DNA of 64,000 bases from Gigaspora rosea (GCA_003550325.1 QKWP01000066.1:410008-474007), one strand, 5' to 3'; shown: positions 20,932 to 33,130, numbered from the stretch's first letter. The notes: generated by a model not told the origin, from the letters alone. Numbers and translations: made by a program.

Positions 20932-20945
20932 ATCGATATATATCT
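20932..20945. repeat. Right target-site duplication of the tRNA-headed retroposon
   Basis: ATCGATATATATCT, identical to 19880-19893. Confidence 0.8.
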
Positions 20946-20989
20946 TACTCGGTTAGTAATCGATTTATTTCTATATATAAAATTTGTCG

Positions 20990-21150
20990 ATAATAAGTGT
21001 ATTTTGATGTCCTGAACCACTTAATGGCACTTTTGAAATTTACTTAGTAAAATTTGGACTTTTATATGTAGCAATTGCTAATGATTTTTTTAAAAATTTT
21101 TAAAAAAATAAGGGATAGCTTCTTTTGGAGGTGGCTTATTTTCAGAAACA
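20990..21150. repeat. Dispersed repeat with AAATTTGGACTTTTATATGT
   Basis: It is an intact-looking copy of the sequence seen broken at 12635 and 13530; it ends near TTATTTTCAGAAACATATGG. It is non-coding. Confidence 0.45.
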
Positions 21151-22290
21151 TATGGTATATAATTAATCTAAATATTAAAGATTTTTTTATACTTATTTAT
21201 TGAATTAATACAAATTAATATTAACTTTAATAGCTTATTTTAATTAGTAGCTACTATTTATACTCTTTAAATTGCTATTTATATATTTTGTAAATTAAAA
21301 TATTAATTTTTTTAAATTTTAAGCAAAGATATTCTAACAATTACCAAGTCAAATTTGATAAACATTTTTTGTATAAATTCTATGAATTCATGAACTTCAA
21401 AAAATTTGTTAAATTTGACTTGGCAATTGTCAAAATATTTTATTCAAAGTTTATAAAATTTAAAATATTTATTAAATAAAAGCTATATTAAATGTTTTCA
21501 AATCTTAAATAACTACTAAATTAAATTTTTATACTTTTTTTATTTGGATTCTATAAATTTATAGAATTCAAAAAAAAAGGTTATTGAATTTAGTTTGGTG
21601 ACTATCTAGATATTTTAACTCAAAGTTTCAAAAATTCAAAATATCTATTAAAATACAAGCTATGCTACAAATTTTGAGTAAAGATATTTTAACAACTATC
21701 TAGTCAAATTTGATTAACTTTTTTTATTTAAATTCTATAGATTCAAAAAAATTTTATTGAATTTACTTAGTGATTGTTAAAATATCTTTAAAAAAATTTG
21801 TTGCAGTATCTATATTGATAAATATTTAAATTTTTTAAAACTTTAAGAAAATATCTAAATAATAACTGAGTCAAATTCAATAGTTTTTTTGAATTCTGTG
21901 AATCTATAGAATTTAAATAAAAAAGTTTATCAAATTTGACTAGTAGTTGTTAGAATATTTTTATTTAAAACTTGGTACATATATTTTAATAAATATTTTT
22001 GAATTTTTAAATTATGAAAGAAAATACTTGACAACTACAAGCTAAATTTAATAAATGTTTTTTTAAATTTGACTTTGTTTAAAATTTGAATAAATTTTGG
22101 TATAGCTTTTTTTTTTTTATAGATGTTTGTATTTTTAAAACTTTGAAGATATCTTGATAACCATTAAGTCAAAATTAGTAACAAATTTTGTTAACTTTTA
22201 AGAATCTTTAAATTTATGCAAAAAATGCTTATAAAATTTGACTTGATAGTTGTTAATATCTTTGCTAAAAATTTTAAAAAATTAAAAATT
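21150..22290. repeat. Array of facing repeats with AACAATTACCAAGTCAAATT
   Basis: The word AGTCAAATTTGATAAA, or its inverse with TTGACTTGGTAGTTGTTA, recurs about every 150-200 bp in alternating orientation, joined by AAAGATATTTTAACA. About six units are visible. The same words return at 55470-55950. It is non-coding and A+T-rich. Confidence 0.6.
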
Positions 22291-22396
22291 TTGATTTATA
22301 GAGAGGTACAAATAGAAGATTTTGGGTATAAATAGTTGCCACATTTAATTATTATTTAATATATTCTTTGGATTTATTAATTAAATTAATTTATTG

Positions 22397-23010
22397 GGAA
22401 TTTCTAGGCATCTCTGGCTAGAGATTCCTAATGATAATATTTTGACCCAAATCCAATTAAAATGCAAAGTAATCACGTGATAGCCATTTTCATGTAGCAC
22501 CGAGAATGATCATCACAGATCAGTCCAACAAAACAAAAAAACAACAATAAGCATGAAAAAGTAAAAAATATAAAAATATTAAAAACAGCTATCTAAACCT
22601 ATTCTGGGCAGTATCTAAAATTGGGTTGCGGAGTTTGCAGACCGCAACAAATTTTAAATTTCTGCAACCAAAATCTGAGGTGCATGTGCAAATTCCGCAC
22701 ATAAATTTGCAAATTTTACTTATAAATTTTGATTAAATGCTTATAAGCGCAACTAAATTTTTGTAAATTCTTATAATCTACAACTATTTTTTTTATTTAG
22801 TTGCAGCCCATAACTAATTTAAAAATTGAATTTCAGACACTGATTTCAGGCACTAATTAAAAGTATCGGGAAGGCAATTTTGCTTATATAACTTGCCTTT
22901 GACCTAACTCTATATGACTCTAACCCTAATTAAGTTATATGATCAGATATAGTTTTGGGCCAAAGATATATAAGCTAAATATCTCTGAACAGAGATGCCT
23001 AGAATTTTCC
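22397..23010. mobile_element. Inverted-repeat element with CTAGGCATCTCTG ends
   Basis: Ends: GGAATTTCTAGGCATCTCTG on the left and the inverse of GGAAAATTCTAGGCATCTCT on the right. It is about 614 bp. Internal sequence includes a patch with TTGCGGAGTTTGCAGACCGC. No coding frame or clear target duplication was found. Confidence 0.65.
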
Positions 23011-23075
23011 TTTTTCATTAATTTAATATTATAATGAAATCATTATAACTATATCTTAAAATAATTTTACTATAA

Positions 23076-23340
23076 TTGATCCGGAGCATAGCGAAGAATC
23101 CTTAATTTCTATGTATTAAGTGATACAAAAATTACGTTTTTGATGCACTTAGCCAACAAAAAGCTGTTTTTGATAATCAGCATAAACTTTATAAAGATCA
23201 TATCAGAAACGTAATTTGGATATTTTTTGTCTGTCCGCACATGTGTTCAAATTTGTTAATTTAGTGTAACAAAATATGCATATTCACGCATTTGTGTAAT
23301 AAGATAATCATTATATGATATGCTCAGGATCTAACAATGC
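23076..23340. mobile_element. End fragment of the GAGCGAAG element family
   Basis: ATTGATCCGGAGCATAGCGA and the following TTTCTATGTATTAAGTGATA and TTGATGCACTTAG match the left end of the element at 42135 and the one near 53794. The right end is not visible. Confidence 0.5.
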
Positions 23341-23477
23341 TACACATTTTCCTAGTTCTATAATAATTTTACAATTATTTTATCCCTATAGTAATTTTAT
23401 AAGAATCATATAATTATTATATAATTATCTTAATTTTAAATAATTATTTTATAATTGTCTTATAAAGATCTTATTTA

Positions 23478-24013
23478 ATTGATGATCTGCCACAAATTGA
23501 TAGTGTGATCATAGTGTAACGTGATGCAGATCCTTACTATTTGTTGATATGTAAATCCTAAAATGTAGGAATTTTTTTGCCCACCCAAGGTAAACTTTTT
23601 TTCTTACTAAGTTAAGGAGTCATGTCTACTAAGTGAAAATTGTAGAGCTCATCGAGACGAGTCTAATGGTAGTTAGATCATTGAAATCGGCCCAGTAGAT
23701 GATGAGATACCTTCGAAAAACGATTGGCCTACAATAGGTTTGTTTACACAAAATTTTATATAGTCGACCAATCGTTTTTTGAAGATATCTTATTATCTTC
23801 TGGTTCGATTTCGATGATCTAACTACCATTAGACTCGTTTCGATGAGCTCTACAATTTTCACTTAGTAGATATGACTCATTAACTTAGTAAGAAAAAAAG
23901 TTTTCTAAGATTTTCTTAGGTCGCCAAAAATATTCCTATATTATAGGATTTACATAGTAATTTGCATCATGTTACACTATGATCACACTATCAATTTGTG
24001 GCAGATCATCAAT
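23478..24013. mobile_element. TA-flanked element of the ATTGATGATC family, uninterrupted copy
   Basis: Ends ATTGATGATCTGCCACAAAT and its inverse; TA at 23476-23477 and 24014-24015. It is 536 bp. Inner arms GTAGAGCTCATCGAGACG and TCGATGAGCTCTACAATTTT pair. It serves as the empty-site reference for the nested insertion at 14679. Confidence 0.8.
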
Positions 24014-24015
24014 TA

Positions 24016-24209
24016 ATTTTATAATAATCTTATAATTATCTTAAACAATAATCATATTATAACTATTTTAAACAATGATCTAATAATAGTCTTATAATAA
24101 TTTTAACATTATTATAACATAAATTTATTATTATTATTATATATTAAGTCTTTAAATCATGATAAACTAATCTTAAGTTTAAAAAATATTGTATTGATAC
24201 CAATAATTA
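24016..24209. other. A+T-rich spacer with ATAATC/ATTATA runs
   Basis: It continues the AATTTTATAATTATCTTAA low-complexity sequence seen left of the element at 23340-23470, consistent with one tract split by the insertion. Confidence 0.4.
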
Positions 24210-24457
24210 TAAAATGCGCCTATGGTGTTGAACACCATATATAATTTTTATTAATAAAATTTAGGATTGTAGTGCATTTTTAGAATAAAGAGGAATTTTA
24301 TATAATATAATATAGATTAGATATAGAGTCCTAATTTCAGTTTTCATAAGGTTTTCAGGAGTTCTGAACATTTTTACTTAGAGTACCCAATCCCATTTAC
24401 TTAGTACATTTTTTGAGACATAATACTTATGGTGTTCAACACTATAGGTGCATTTTA
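24210..24457. mobile_element. Inverted-repeat element with GTGTTGAACACCAT ends
   Basis: Left TAAAATGCGCCTATGGTGTT and right the inverse of TAAAATGCACCTATAGTGTT, each followed by GAACACCATA. It is about 248 bp and non-coding. Confidence 0.7.
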
Positions 24458-24810
24458 GTGAATTTGTTAATACCTTTATCATCATCTTAATCTCATCAAA
24501 AAAATTTACTATTATATGTAAAGTAAAATAAATTAAATAGTAAGTATCTATGAATAGTTTTTAATTGGTTAGATTAATAAATCATTATATTAGAGTAATG
24601 ACAAATCTTACATAATATATTTTTATTATACCCTCTCCCTCTTTCACTACGTAAGACAAATTTAGTTGTCAAGTTATATATTTATATTTAATATAAAATA
24701 TCAATAGATCCCTCCTTCCAAAATATTACATAATATGTATTTGTTATTACTCTTATAGGTTAAATTAACAAAATTACATGTAAATAGCTAAAATTCAAAT
24801 GCTTTATATA
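24458..24810. other. A+T-rich intergenic stretch
   Basis: I see no gene or clear repeat here. Confidence 0.4.
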
Positions 24811-25135
24811 TGGTTGTAAATAGAAATAGTCTAATTAAAATTCAATTGTCTAATTGCATAATGGTCTAATTGTCTAATGTCTATTCAATTTGATTGAGAA
24901 TAGATAATACCTATATAAATAAAATTTAAATAGATAATATGACTATTCATAAATTAAATTGTTTATTGGTCCATCGGTCTAATTTAGTACTGATATTAGC
25001 CAGATAATAATTTCCAAAATTAACCAATTAGATTACTTTAAACTATATTTTATTTATCTATTGTCTAATGACTTAATTAGACATTATTAGACTATTAGAC
25101 TGTCTATTGGCTGTCTATTGTCTATTCACAACTCT
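24811..25135. repeat. GTCTAAT/ATTAGAC-rich element with facing GTTGTAAATAGA ends
   Basis: It starts GGTTGTAAATAGAAATAG and ends with the inverse of GAGTTGTGAATAGACAATAG. The interior is packed with TCTAATTG and AGACAATAG words in both orientations. Likely a non-autonomous element; superfamily unknown. Confidence 0.5.
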
Positions 25136-25684
25136 GCTTTATACTTTTATTTCAAAATATTTACAATGACATATTCTGTTAAAATTATTTATAACTGAAG
25201 ACTTTTGATAATAATTAATGCCTTGTTTTCATACTTTTGACATTACAATATTTTCTAATTCATAACAATAAGCAAGCTAGAATATTTCTTCTCGATTAGT
25301 CTTATTTGTTTAATTCATGATCAACAAAATCCAGTCAATTAATCCTATTGCTTCAGGTAATTTAATTTTAACTAATACCTTGACAACTTAGATGCAAAAG
25401 TCAGTTATGATGCATGAAAATATTTAGTGACTGCATTATGTAGCACATTTTATTGTATATGTAATATTAATTTATAATTTAACCTTCATCTTTTTAGTAA
25501 AAAACATATCAGTATTGCTATTCATACAACTTGAAGAATTTTTAACCAAATTTGGTACAGGACATTATAAAATTTTTATTATAATAGTCTGATTTGAGTT
25601 ATTAAGCATAACGGAATGTATGGTTAACTGCTATCTAGAATGGTGTGAGCAAAATCTTGCATTTGATTGGGCATATGATTTCAC
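25136..25684. other. A+T-rich stretch with one dispersed word block
   Basis: TGGTTAACTGCTATCTAGAA and GCAAAATCTTG at 25620-25665 recur almost unchanged at 35069-35112. Otherwise nothing is recognised. Confidence 0.4.
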
Positions 25685-25786
25685 ATATAGATGCTGGTGA
25701 AATTAAGTTCACCAATTTTACCAATTCACCACCAATTTCACCAATAGTAGTGAAATTATTTCACCACATTTCTCCAGCATCTATAG
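25685..25786. mobile_element. Small hairpin with TATAGATGCTGG ends
   Basis: TATAGATGCTGGTGAAAT on the left pairs with ATTTCTCCAGCATCTATA on the right; the interior is made of TTCACCAATTT repeats. It is about 100 bp. Confidence 0.55.
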
Positions 25787-25843
25787 TTTTACATGTTAAT
25801 GGCTGTGCTAGTATAACATATTCTATAATAGTTATATGGGGTT

Positions 25844-26153
25844 TGTATTATTTCACCAACAATTACTTTATAGACATAACATTCTACCAACAAATACTCC
25901 CCACAAGTTCATTTTACTAACAGTTTGTTTCACTGAAGTTCATTTCACCGACAAGTTTTTTTTCAAAAAGCACCCTAACTTTAGCCCTAATTCTACCTAA
26001 TTCTACTCTGACCCTAACGACAATGACCAGAATTACTTTGTCAGTAAAATTAGCTTCGGTAAAATAAACCGGCAGTAAAATGAACGTGTCAGTTAATAAT
26101 TGTCAGTGAAATGTTATGTCAGTGAAATGATTGTCAATTAATTAATTGCCACC
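25844..26153. mobile_element. Element of facing TTTCACTGACA repeats with TGGGG/CCCA ends
   Basis: The left half has TTTCACCAACA, ACATAACATTCTACCAACA and GTTCATTTTACTAACA; the right half has the inverse words (GTAAAATGAACGTGTCAG, TGTCAGTGAAATG). Ends near ATGGGGTTTG and CACCCAGTTATAT pair imperfectly. Confidence 0.5.
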
Positions 26154-26404
26154 CAGTTATATAAGCATACTAGATTTAATCTTCGAGATAGCACGTACAG
26201 GTATAATATTATATGATGAAATGAAATTAGGTAAGAATGATCTGCATCATTTTTGAATTACGTCGATTTTGAATTGACACAAGCTATTTTTTGATTTTCA
26301 CCTATCGTGAAATGATCCAGGTCAATTCATAAGACCACAGCAATGCAATAAACTACTAATAATAATATGTATTATATAATTTATTAATAATAAAATAAAA
26401 ATTG

Positions 26405-26580
26405 CATGTTTCAATAACGATAATAATAATTATTGTGATGGCTGATGCTGAATTTGGCTGATGCTGAATTTGGCTGATGCTAAATATCCTGTGACATTTC
26501 AGGTCGGAGTTTGCAGATTGTATCACATATCGATTGTGTAAACAACATACCATTCGGGCCAGAAATTGTAAGCACATAAT
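26405..26580. repeat. Left inverted repeat of the integrase element
   Basis: Contains three tandem GGCTGATGCTGAATTT units, then ATCCTGTGACATTTCAGG and TTGCAGATTGTATCACAT; inverse-homologous to 32960-33130. Confidence 0.7.
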
Positions 26581-26756
26581 GTTCGTATCTAGCAGTCAGA
26601 TTATCACTAAAAGCACATGCTATCATTAGGGTAGATTTATCATGTGATTTATTTCAATAAAGTTATACAATAATAAAAAATGCTAGCTAGATCCTTCTAC
26701 CAAGTCTTAACATTGACCCTAACCTAACTTTAATGCCATCACTATCTCTTTTTTCA

Positions 26757-27033
26757 TTTTACTTTTCTCCTTGATTTTCTCTCTTTAGCTCCCTTTTTTT
26801 TGATGCTTCTCTTTTCTTCGATTTCCTTTTTTTTTTTTTGTCTACATTCAATTCCTTTTTTTTGTATTGTCTTCGTTTTTTTTCGTTTCCAAATTTTTTT
26901 CCTTTTACTTTTTTTTGTATTTGTTTGTATTTTTTTCTTTCAATTCTTTCAATTATTTTCGAATTTTTTTCTTTTTGTTTTTTTTTTCTTTTTGGTTTTT
27001 TTTCTTTCTTTTGTTTTTTTTTCATTTTTTTCA

Positions 27034-27055
<22 letters not shown>
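26757..27055. repeat. About 300-bp pyrimidine tract (purine on minus)
   Basis: The plus strand is almost all T and C with few purines. It follows the integrase C-terminus on the minus strand, where it reads as a lysine-rich tail (KKKKKMKKMKKK...). It is likely simple-sequence growth of a 3' A-rich end, so the K-rich frame should not be taken as protein evidence. Confidence 0.7.
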
Positions 27056-27064
<9 letters not shown>

Positions 27065-27657
27065 TGATCCTACTAACAGGAAGTCGGACCTCCTGCCATT
27101 TACTTCTATAATCACTGTGTGATTGTTGGATATCAATGCTTTGAACACACCTTGTTGTGAAAACGTTGGCTGAAGCTTTCATATTCGCGTTTGTTGATTC
27201 ATGTTATAATCCGGTACAACAGCAACCATCGTCCCAGCTTCAATTGTATTGTTTTGCAACTTTTTTTTATGAACACTACCCTTTTTATACATCTTATCCC
27301 GAGATTTCTCTAGTAATGCATTGACAGATTGTTGAATTTGCAATGCGCGCGAAAAATGTTGGTTGACAATCTCAGATGTAACATCAATATCATTACAATC
27401 AACCTCTTTATGAAGATTTTGTAATTCATCGAGAGTATCATAAACATAGTGTATTTTCCAACCAAACATCACCTGGTATGGCATATGACCATGTGCTTCA
27501 TGTGTGGAAAAATTATATAATACAACGAAGGTATCAACAATATTAACTCAGTCCTTCCTTTGTAATTGACTATTTTTATCTCATAGCATTTTGGTAAAGC
27601 CACGACCAACGGTTTGGTTAAGGCATTCAACCTGACCTTGCGATTGTGGGTGATGAG
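27056..27657 (-). pseudogene. Integrase C-terminal third (with catalytic Glu) of the split element
   Basis: Starting at the hAT insertion the minus strand reads THHPQSQGQVECLNQTVGRG, which carries the glutamate of the D-D-E core, then two stops (after TKML and KD), LYNFSTHEAHGHMPYQVMFG, a helical stretch and AGTMVAVVPDYN, and after a frame break VFKALISNNHTVIIEVNG. The layout follows a retroviral-type integrase core plus C-terminal domain. It is inactive. Confidence 0.7.
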
Positions 27658-29937
27658 TAGGGGTCTTAGCTGGGTCGGGTCTGACCCAGGTCAGAAAAAA
27701 TCTGGGTCGGGTCAGACCCGGGTCAGAATAAACCCGGGTCGGGTCAGATCTGGGTCAGACCCGGGTTAATAATGGGTGACGCATGACGAAACTATTTCAT
27801 TACAAAAATAAATAAATAAATTATTTATTATAAAAAATATTCATCTGATAAAAAGAACTTTGTACGTACGTACAATTATTACAGGCAAAATTCTCATGAT
27901 CTAGTGATCGGATCTGCATCATTTTAAAGTATATGTTTCATGCGTGCGCATAATTCCTCAATCATGCGCATAAATGCGCATGTTTCTGAATCATGCGTAT
28001 GAATGTGCATGTTTCCAAATCATGCACATTTTATTCCATCAAAATTTTATATATAAAAATTAAATATAAAATAAGTATAATTAATATTCTAATCTATCTA
28101 TATAATTCAATTCTGGGTTGTTCGCTTTAATATTTTTGATTGGTCATTCGAAAAATGTGACCTAAAATGCAGGAAAACTAACAAAAATACATAAGATGAT
28201 TATGATTATTATCATGGCCAAGTAATTATTATAATATTCGAGTAATTATTATATCATTTTTCAATGCCCTTTTAACGCCCTTAAACAACACAAAATTTAT
28301 TGCCAAGAAGCAGAAAAACCAAGAGTTAGCCATGTTAATTCGGATGGGAGTGGGTGAAGTAGGTAGAAAATTTATTAGTGGTGCGGGCATCATAGATTAG
28401 TAAAGAATAGAAATGATCCGAAATTTTGAGGGATAAGTTGTGCTTATAAGATATTGTGTTTGGGGTGTATTGGGAGGAGGTATTATAACATATTAGTTGA
28501 TTGACAAGGAAAAAAGTTCAGGGAGTATTTAGGAGAGGGTATGTTTAATTACTCACGATAACCAATCAGGGAGAGCGTGATTTAAAATACCTCCAAATAT
28601 AACTTTAGTTGAAGTCCCAGTTGGTTATTATCAATGATTAAACCTTCGCAAAAGGAGGCTTTTTTGCGGCCTGAATGTTTTTAACTTGTTAATTTTTTGT
28701 TAAAAGCAGACTCATTTATTAGAACAAGATATTATTTTTTGGGTTTTTTAAACTCTTTTTCACTACACTGGCAATTACCAATGAGGCCAACAATGGCTAA
28801 AATGCCTATATATTTATTTTGTCCGCAACTTGGTTTTGGCTATCGTTATACTTTTTCTCAAAACCACTTTGAAAATTATCCTTTGTTCTATTATTTCTAG
28901 GAGTATACTCCAACATGTCAGAGATTTCTTTAACAGTCATTTCTTTTCATTCTACCAAATTACTTCATCTTCATTAATCTGTTTTTCTAAATTACTCCAT
29001 GCTTATAGTCTCTAACCTTTTTAATTCTTCGCTCTATCAATTAGGGGTATTTATCGGGTCTCATGGTTTAGCATTTTTCACATGACGAATATTCCTTCTA
29101 GTATGGTCCTGTATGAATTCCATAATCGCCTGAGTCTACTCGTATAGAAATTGACTTCTTCGGTGCTAAATGAATTTATTTTCTCTCGTTAATTTTTTCA
29201 GGTAAACGTGAATGACAAACTATTTTGGGCTAAAAAAATTCACGAATTTGAAAACGTTTTGTATAATGGTCTAGTTCAAGAATAAGTGCAAGTTCAAGAA
29301 CAAATGCAAGAACATGACAAATGCTCCATTATAGATAAAACATATGATTAATAAAAAAATAGTGAATAAATTAGCAAATGTCAAAAAAAGTTATATTTAA
29401 CCAAAGATTTAATGATTGATTTCTAGAATTTTTGGTCAGAATTTTTGCCGCCCAGATTATCTGATAATCAATCAATTTTATCAATGACTCATAGTTTTAT
29501 GTTGATCTACGATCCATGATTATGATCAATGAGCTAAAACTAATATAGCATAAAATGTTTTCTCTTTGCAACACTTATTTTAAAAATTGGCATTCACCAA
29601 TAAAACTAAGCTGCATACTATCTGTTATTGGAGCAATAAGCTTTGTAACAAACTTTTTATAGTTAGCTTATACCAATTTAAACTAACCCACAATACAGTA
29701 TATTGCAATTCGGAAAATCGTTGCGTCAACCCATCATTAACCCGGGTTGGGTTGGGTCAGACCCGGGTCGGGTTTGACATGAGGCGGGTCAGACCCGGGT
29801 CGGGTTTGGCATGAGGCGGGTCAGACCTGGGTTAGGTTTGACATAAGGCGAGTCAGACCTGGGTTAGGTTTTGACCCAAGTGGGTCTGACCTGGGTCAGG
29901 CCCAAACCTGACCCAACCCGACCCATTAAAACTCCTA
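27658..29937. mobile_element. hAT-like element (2.28 kb) inside the integrase gene
   Basis: Ends TAGGGGTCTTAGCTGGGTCG and the inverse of TAGGAGTTTTAATGGGTCGG. Target duplication is GTGATGAG / GTGACAAG (27650-27657, 29938-29945; 6 of 8 match). Subterminal blocks at 27665-27775 and 29730-29920 are saturated with GACCCGGGTC words, likely transposase-binding repeats. The 1.9-kb interior has no recognised coding region; frames at 28697-29015 and 29587 look like noise. Confidence 0.8.
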
Positions 29938-30158
29938 GTGACAAGGGCAACCATGCCTAATAGTAATACCCAGGGTCCTACATATTTGGGTAAGGATTTG
30001 CACAACAAACTCCTTGCTGTTGTCACTTTGAAGAATTGTGAGTGGCCCAGAATCTTAAAAACGTCCTTACAAGGTGACTTGCAACCGTATTGGATTCCTT
30101 GTTTTTGAGAGGAACAGCTACAAGAAACTTTGAAACTACACAAATACATGTTAGTAAC
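29938..30158 (-). pseudogene. Integrase middle segment (second catalytic Asp) of the split element
   Basis: The minus strand reads LLTCICVVSKFLVAVPLKNK, ESNTVASHLVRTFLRF, then after a 1-nt shift ILQSDNSKEFVVQILTQICR and LGITIRHG, ending at the hAT insertion. LQSDN carries the second aspartate of the D-D-E core. Confidence 0.75.
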
Positions 30159-32363
30159 TAGAGCTCCGAAGTCCGGGTTCGGCCGGACCCAGACTTGAAC
30201 CCGGACTCGAACCATAAATTTTGAAAATTTCGAACCCGGACTCGGACCTGAACCTAAAGTACCAAACCCATACGATTTTTAATATAACTTGCCGATTATT
30301 ATTATAATCTTATTGGAGTTAGTGCTCATACTCGGATAACTCTTTATCCGAAAGGTTGTAACCTTTAACAAAATCTAATAACTGAATCCTATTCAAATAA
30401 AAGAATAATGGTTATATCCGGAATATTCATATTATAATGCATCAATCAAATAAAGTAACTCTATATATGTTAATATAAAAAATGATTTATGCATGAAGTT
30501 GTACAGTACTTTGTACATTTTATTCTAACTTACGTATTCGTCAGGTGTCATTAGTGGCCAGACAAAGAAGATCTAGGTGTATTTTGGAAATAAATAAGAG
30601 TTTAAAAATCTTATTTGTGTATCAAAATTTTGAAATCAGAAAATGAAATGGGAGTATTTAGAGACTCCTATTTGACGAAATTATGCCAATCAACAAACTA
30701 TTTTTTTTAACGTAGAATACAGTTTGTTTGCATAGTTTTGTTCTAATTCGGTACTTCTGTACTTTTCTTGTACGATGCTTGTTTTTCATATTTGGGGTTT
30801 TCCTTTTTTTTTATATATATTATTTTAATTAAAATAAATAAAAATTTTTCCTTAGTTACCGTGAAAATACTTGATCAAAGATCAACCTGTCTTTGTCTGC
30901 ATACTCTCCTTTAGAATCAGATCACACCAAATTAGCCTAAAAGATTCTTTACATTTTATATACTCTATTTAAATTTACTATTTCGAATTCGTAAACCATT
31001 ACTAGAGTACTGCCCATTTTTCTTATTTGCGTGGATAATACAAACCCGATTTTGTAAATAAACTAAGTACGAGATAAAAATTTAGGGTTAGGGTCTTAAC
31101 GTTAGAGGCTATAGGGTTAGAGTAATGCTTAATATAAGTAAACTTTCATTCCCATCATTTTTAATTAGTGCACCAAGATCGATTTAAACTTAGTTTTTGC
31201 GTATTTTCACTTTTTTCTTCTTTTATGTGTGTTCGAATTCTTCGTCGGGCTGATCTGGAATAGGCAAAATTTGCACTCTCCGATTGGCTATATTTCCTCT
31301 CCAGGAGCTTGTATTACCTGTGCAAATAAGTGGATGCGAGTACTGCCCACCCACCCACCTTGCAAACTTACGTTTTATTTATACTTTTTTGATGAAATTT
31401 CTTGTTACACATTCTAGTAGGTCTCGATTTCAGATTAATGGATCCGCACTGATTTTCTTTAAAAGATCAATTCCCGAACATGGTGGTAGTGTATTTAAAA
31501 CTTCACTGACACGAATGGCTTATGTCTATTTATGATATAAAAATTACATGTTTTATCTACTTTATCCATATTAACATTAATCTTTATATTATCTGTATTT
31601 AAGCCTCAAATAATATTTTTATTTGTTAAAAAAAAAATAAAGATTAAAATTTTTTTCTTATTTATTAATACATTACAATTTATTAACCTTATAATAAAAC
31701 CGTAACAAGCAATCTAATACAGCTTTCAACTTGTGCTATTCTTATTATATTCCGTACTGTGTAAAGTATATAATAGGAAAATAAAATAAGTGCTTACTGT
31801 ACAAGTATGTATTTATATATATAATATAATAATAATTATTACAGTATATACTTATAAAAAACTAAAAAGCCAGTATAAGTTTAAAGTATAATTTATTTAT
31901 ATTGACCTAATAAATAATATAATAAACAAACAAAATATTAAAATCATGTTCTTATTTAAAATGTATTAAATTTATGATGTAGACAAGTTTTATACCGGGT
32001 GATGCTAGTACCTATATAAAATTTTGATGAGATAAAATGCACATGATTCGGAAACATGCGAATTAATGCGCATTCACGCGCATGATTGGGGAATCATGTG
32101 CATGCATGAAACCCATTTCTAGACCTGGGTGATACTTACCTAGGACAGAACACTATGCGTGTTGGATTGGGTTTCGGACTTTCAGACCGGACTCAAACTT
32201 TTCAGACCGGGCTCAAACCGGACTCGAACCAAGCAAAAGTTTGATATTCGAACTCGGACCGGACTGAGTTTTAAAATAGTTTGAGTTCGAGTCCGGTTCG
32301 AAATTTGAACTGGACTCGGACTTACCTAAAGTCCAGCCTCAGTTCGGGTCCGTCAAAGCCCTA
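30159..32363. mobile_element. hAT-like element (2.2 kb) with perfect 8-bp target duplication
   Basis: It is flanked by TTAGTAAC at 30151-30158 and 32364-32371. Ends are TAGAGCTCCGAAGTCCGGGT and the inverse of TAGGGCTTTGACGGACCCGA. Subterminal GGACTCGGAC/GTCCGGTTCG repeats occupy 30170-30255 and 32165-32350. The interior is A+T-rich without a recognised transposase, so it looks non-autonomous. Confidence 0.85.
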
Positions 32364-32371
32364 TTAGTAAC

Positions 32372-32840
32372 TATACAAAACTATCATTCATTTCTATATA
32401 ATCACGAAAGTCTACAAGGTCAATCTGAATATGTTCCCATGGTGCTTAGATGCTACTGGTATCATATCAGTCTTTCTTTAAGGGAAGTGCTCACTGCACG
32501 AGAGCCATATTGGTTAACGTATGCTTGAACTTCTTTCTGCATAATTCTGATATGGTGTTCTGAAATAGCAGCGAACGTCTTGTGGTAGTTACGGTGGTTG
32601 GCTTGGTCGTGAAAACGCTGTAATATATGGGTGTGTATTTCTTGGTCATACTTGGGGACCACATGGCGTCTTTTAAATGTAATACCATTCTTTACAACCG
32701 CAGGAGTGTATAAGGCTCTATTTTCGTTCAACACAAACTTTGTGTATCGATGAATAAAATTTGTCTTGGCACACTTTTTCAAAATATCGGGTATTGTTTT
32801 GGAGTGAAGATACTCCACTATGCTTGGTATTCAGCTTCCA
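32372..32840 (-). pseudogene. Integrase N-terminal segment (zinc-binding region and first Asp) of the split element
   Basis: The minus strand reads EYLHSKTIPDILKKCAKTNF, LNENRALYTPAVVKNGITFK, HTHILQRFHDQANHRNYHKT and YGSRAV, where relatives have a CxxC pair; both cysteines of the HHCC site are gone. After a stop and shift it continues WEHIQIDLVDFRDYIEMNDS, with the first aspartate of the core, and stops at the hAT insertion. Confidence 0.7.
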
Positions 32841-32959
32841 TTTCAGGGATTTTTGGGATTGCCAGCATAGATTGATAAAAAAAAAAAGGTTTCAAAAAAA
32901 AATTTTAAAAAACAATACTTGGTGGGTGGCGAACATAAAAAAAAGATATGCAACAAAAC

Positions 32960-33130
32960 AATAATATGCATTGCTATATTGTACGTTCAGCACATGATGC
33001 AATCTGCAATTCTGATATGTTATTTACACGATCAACATGTGATATGATCTGCAAATTCTGGCCTGAAATGTCACAGGATATTCAGCATCAGCAAATTTCA
33101 GCATCAGCCGTCACAATTATTATTAATCAT
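32960..33130. repeat. Right inverted repeat of the integrase element
   Basis: CCTGAAATGTCACAGGATAT and CAGCATCAGC words are the inverse of those at 26405-26580; the pairing continues over roughly 170 bp with substitutions. Confidence 0.7.

Noticed and set aside
26800..27122. Phe-rich plus-strand frames and a Lys-rich minus-strand frame
   Set aside because: They are translations of one pyrimidine/purine simple-sequence tract.
31080..31125. TTAGGGTTAGGG-like sequence
   Set aside because: Short and imperfect, inside a hAT-like element; no array.
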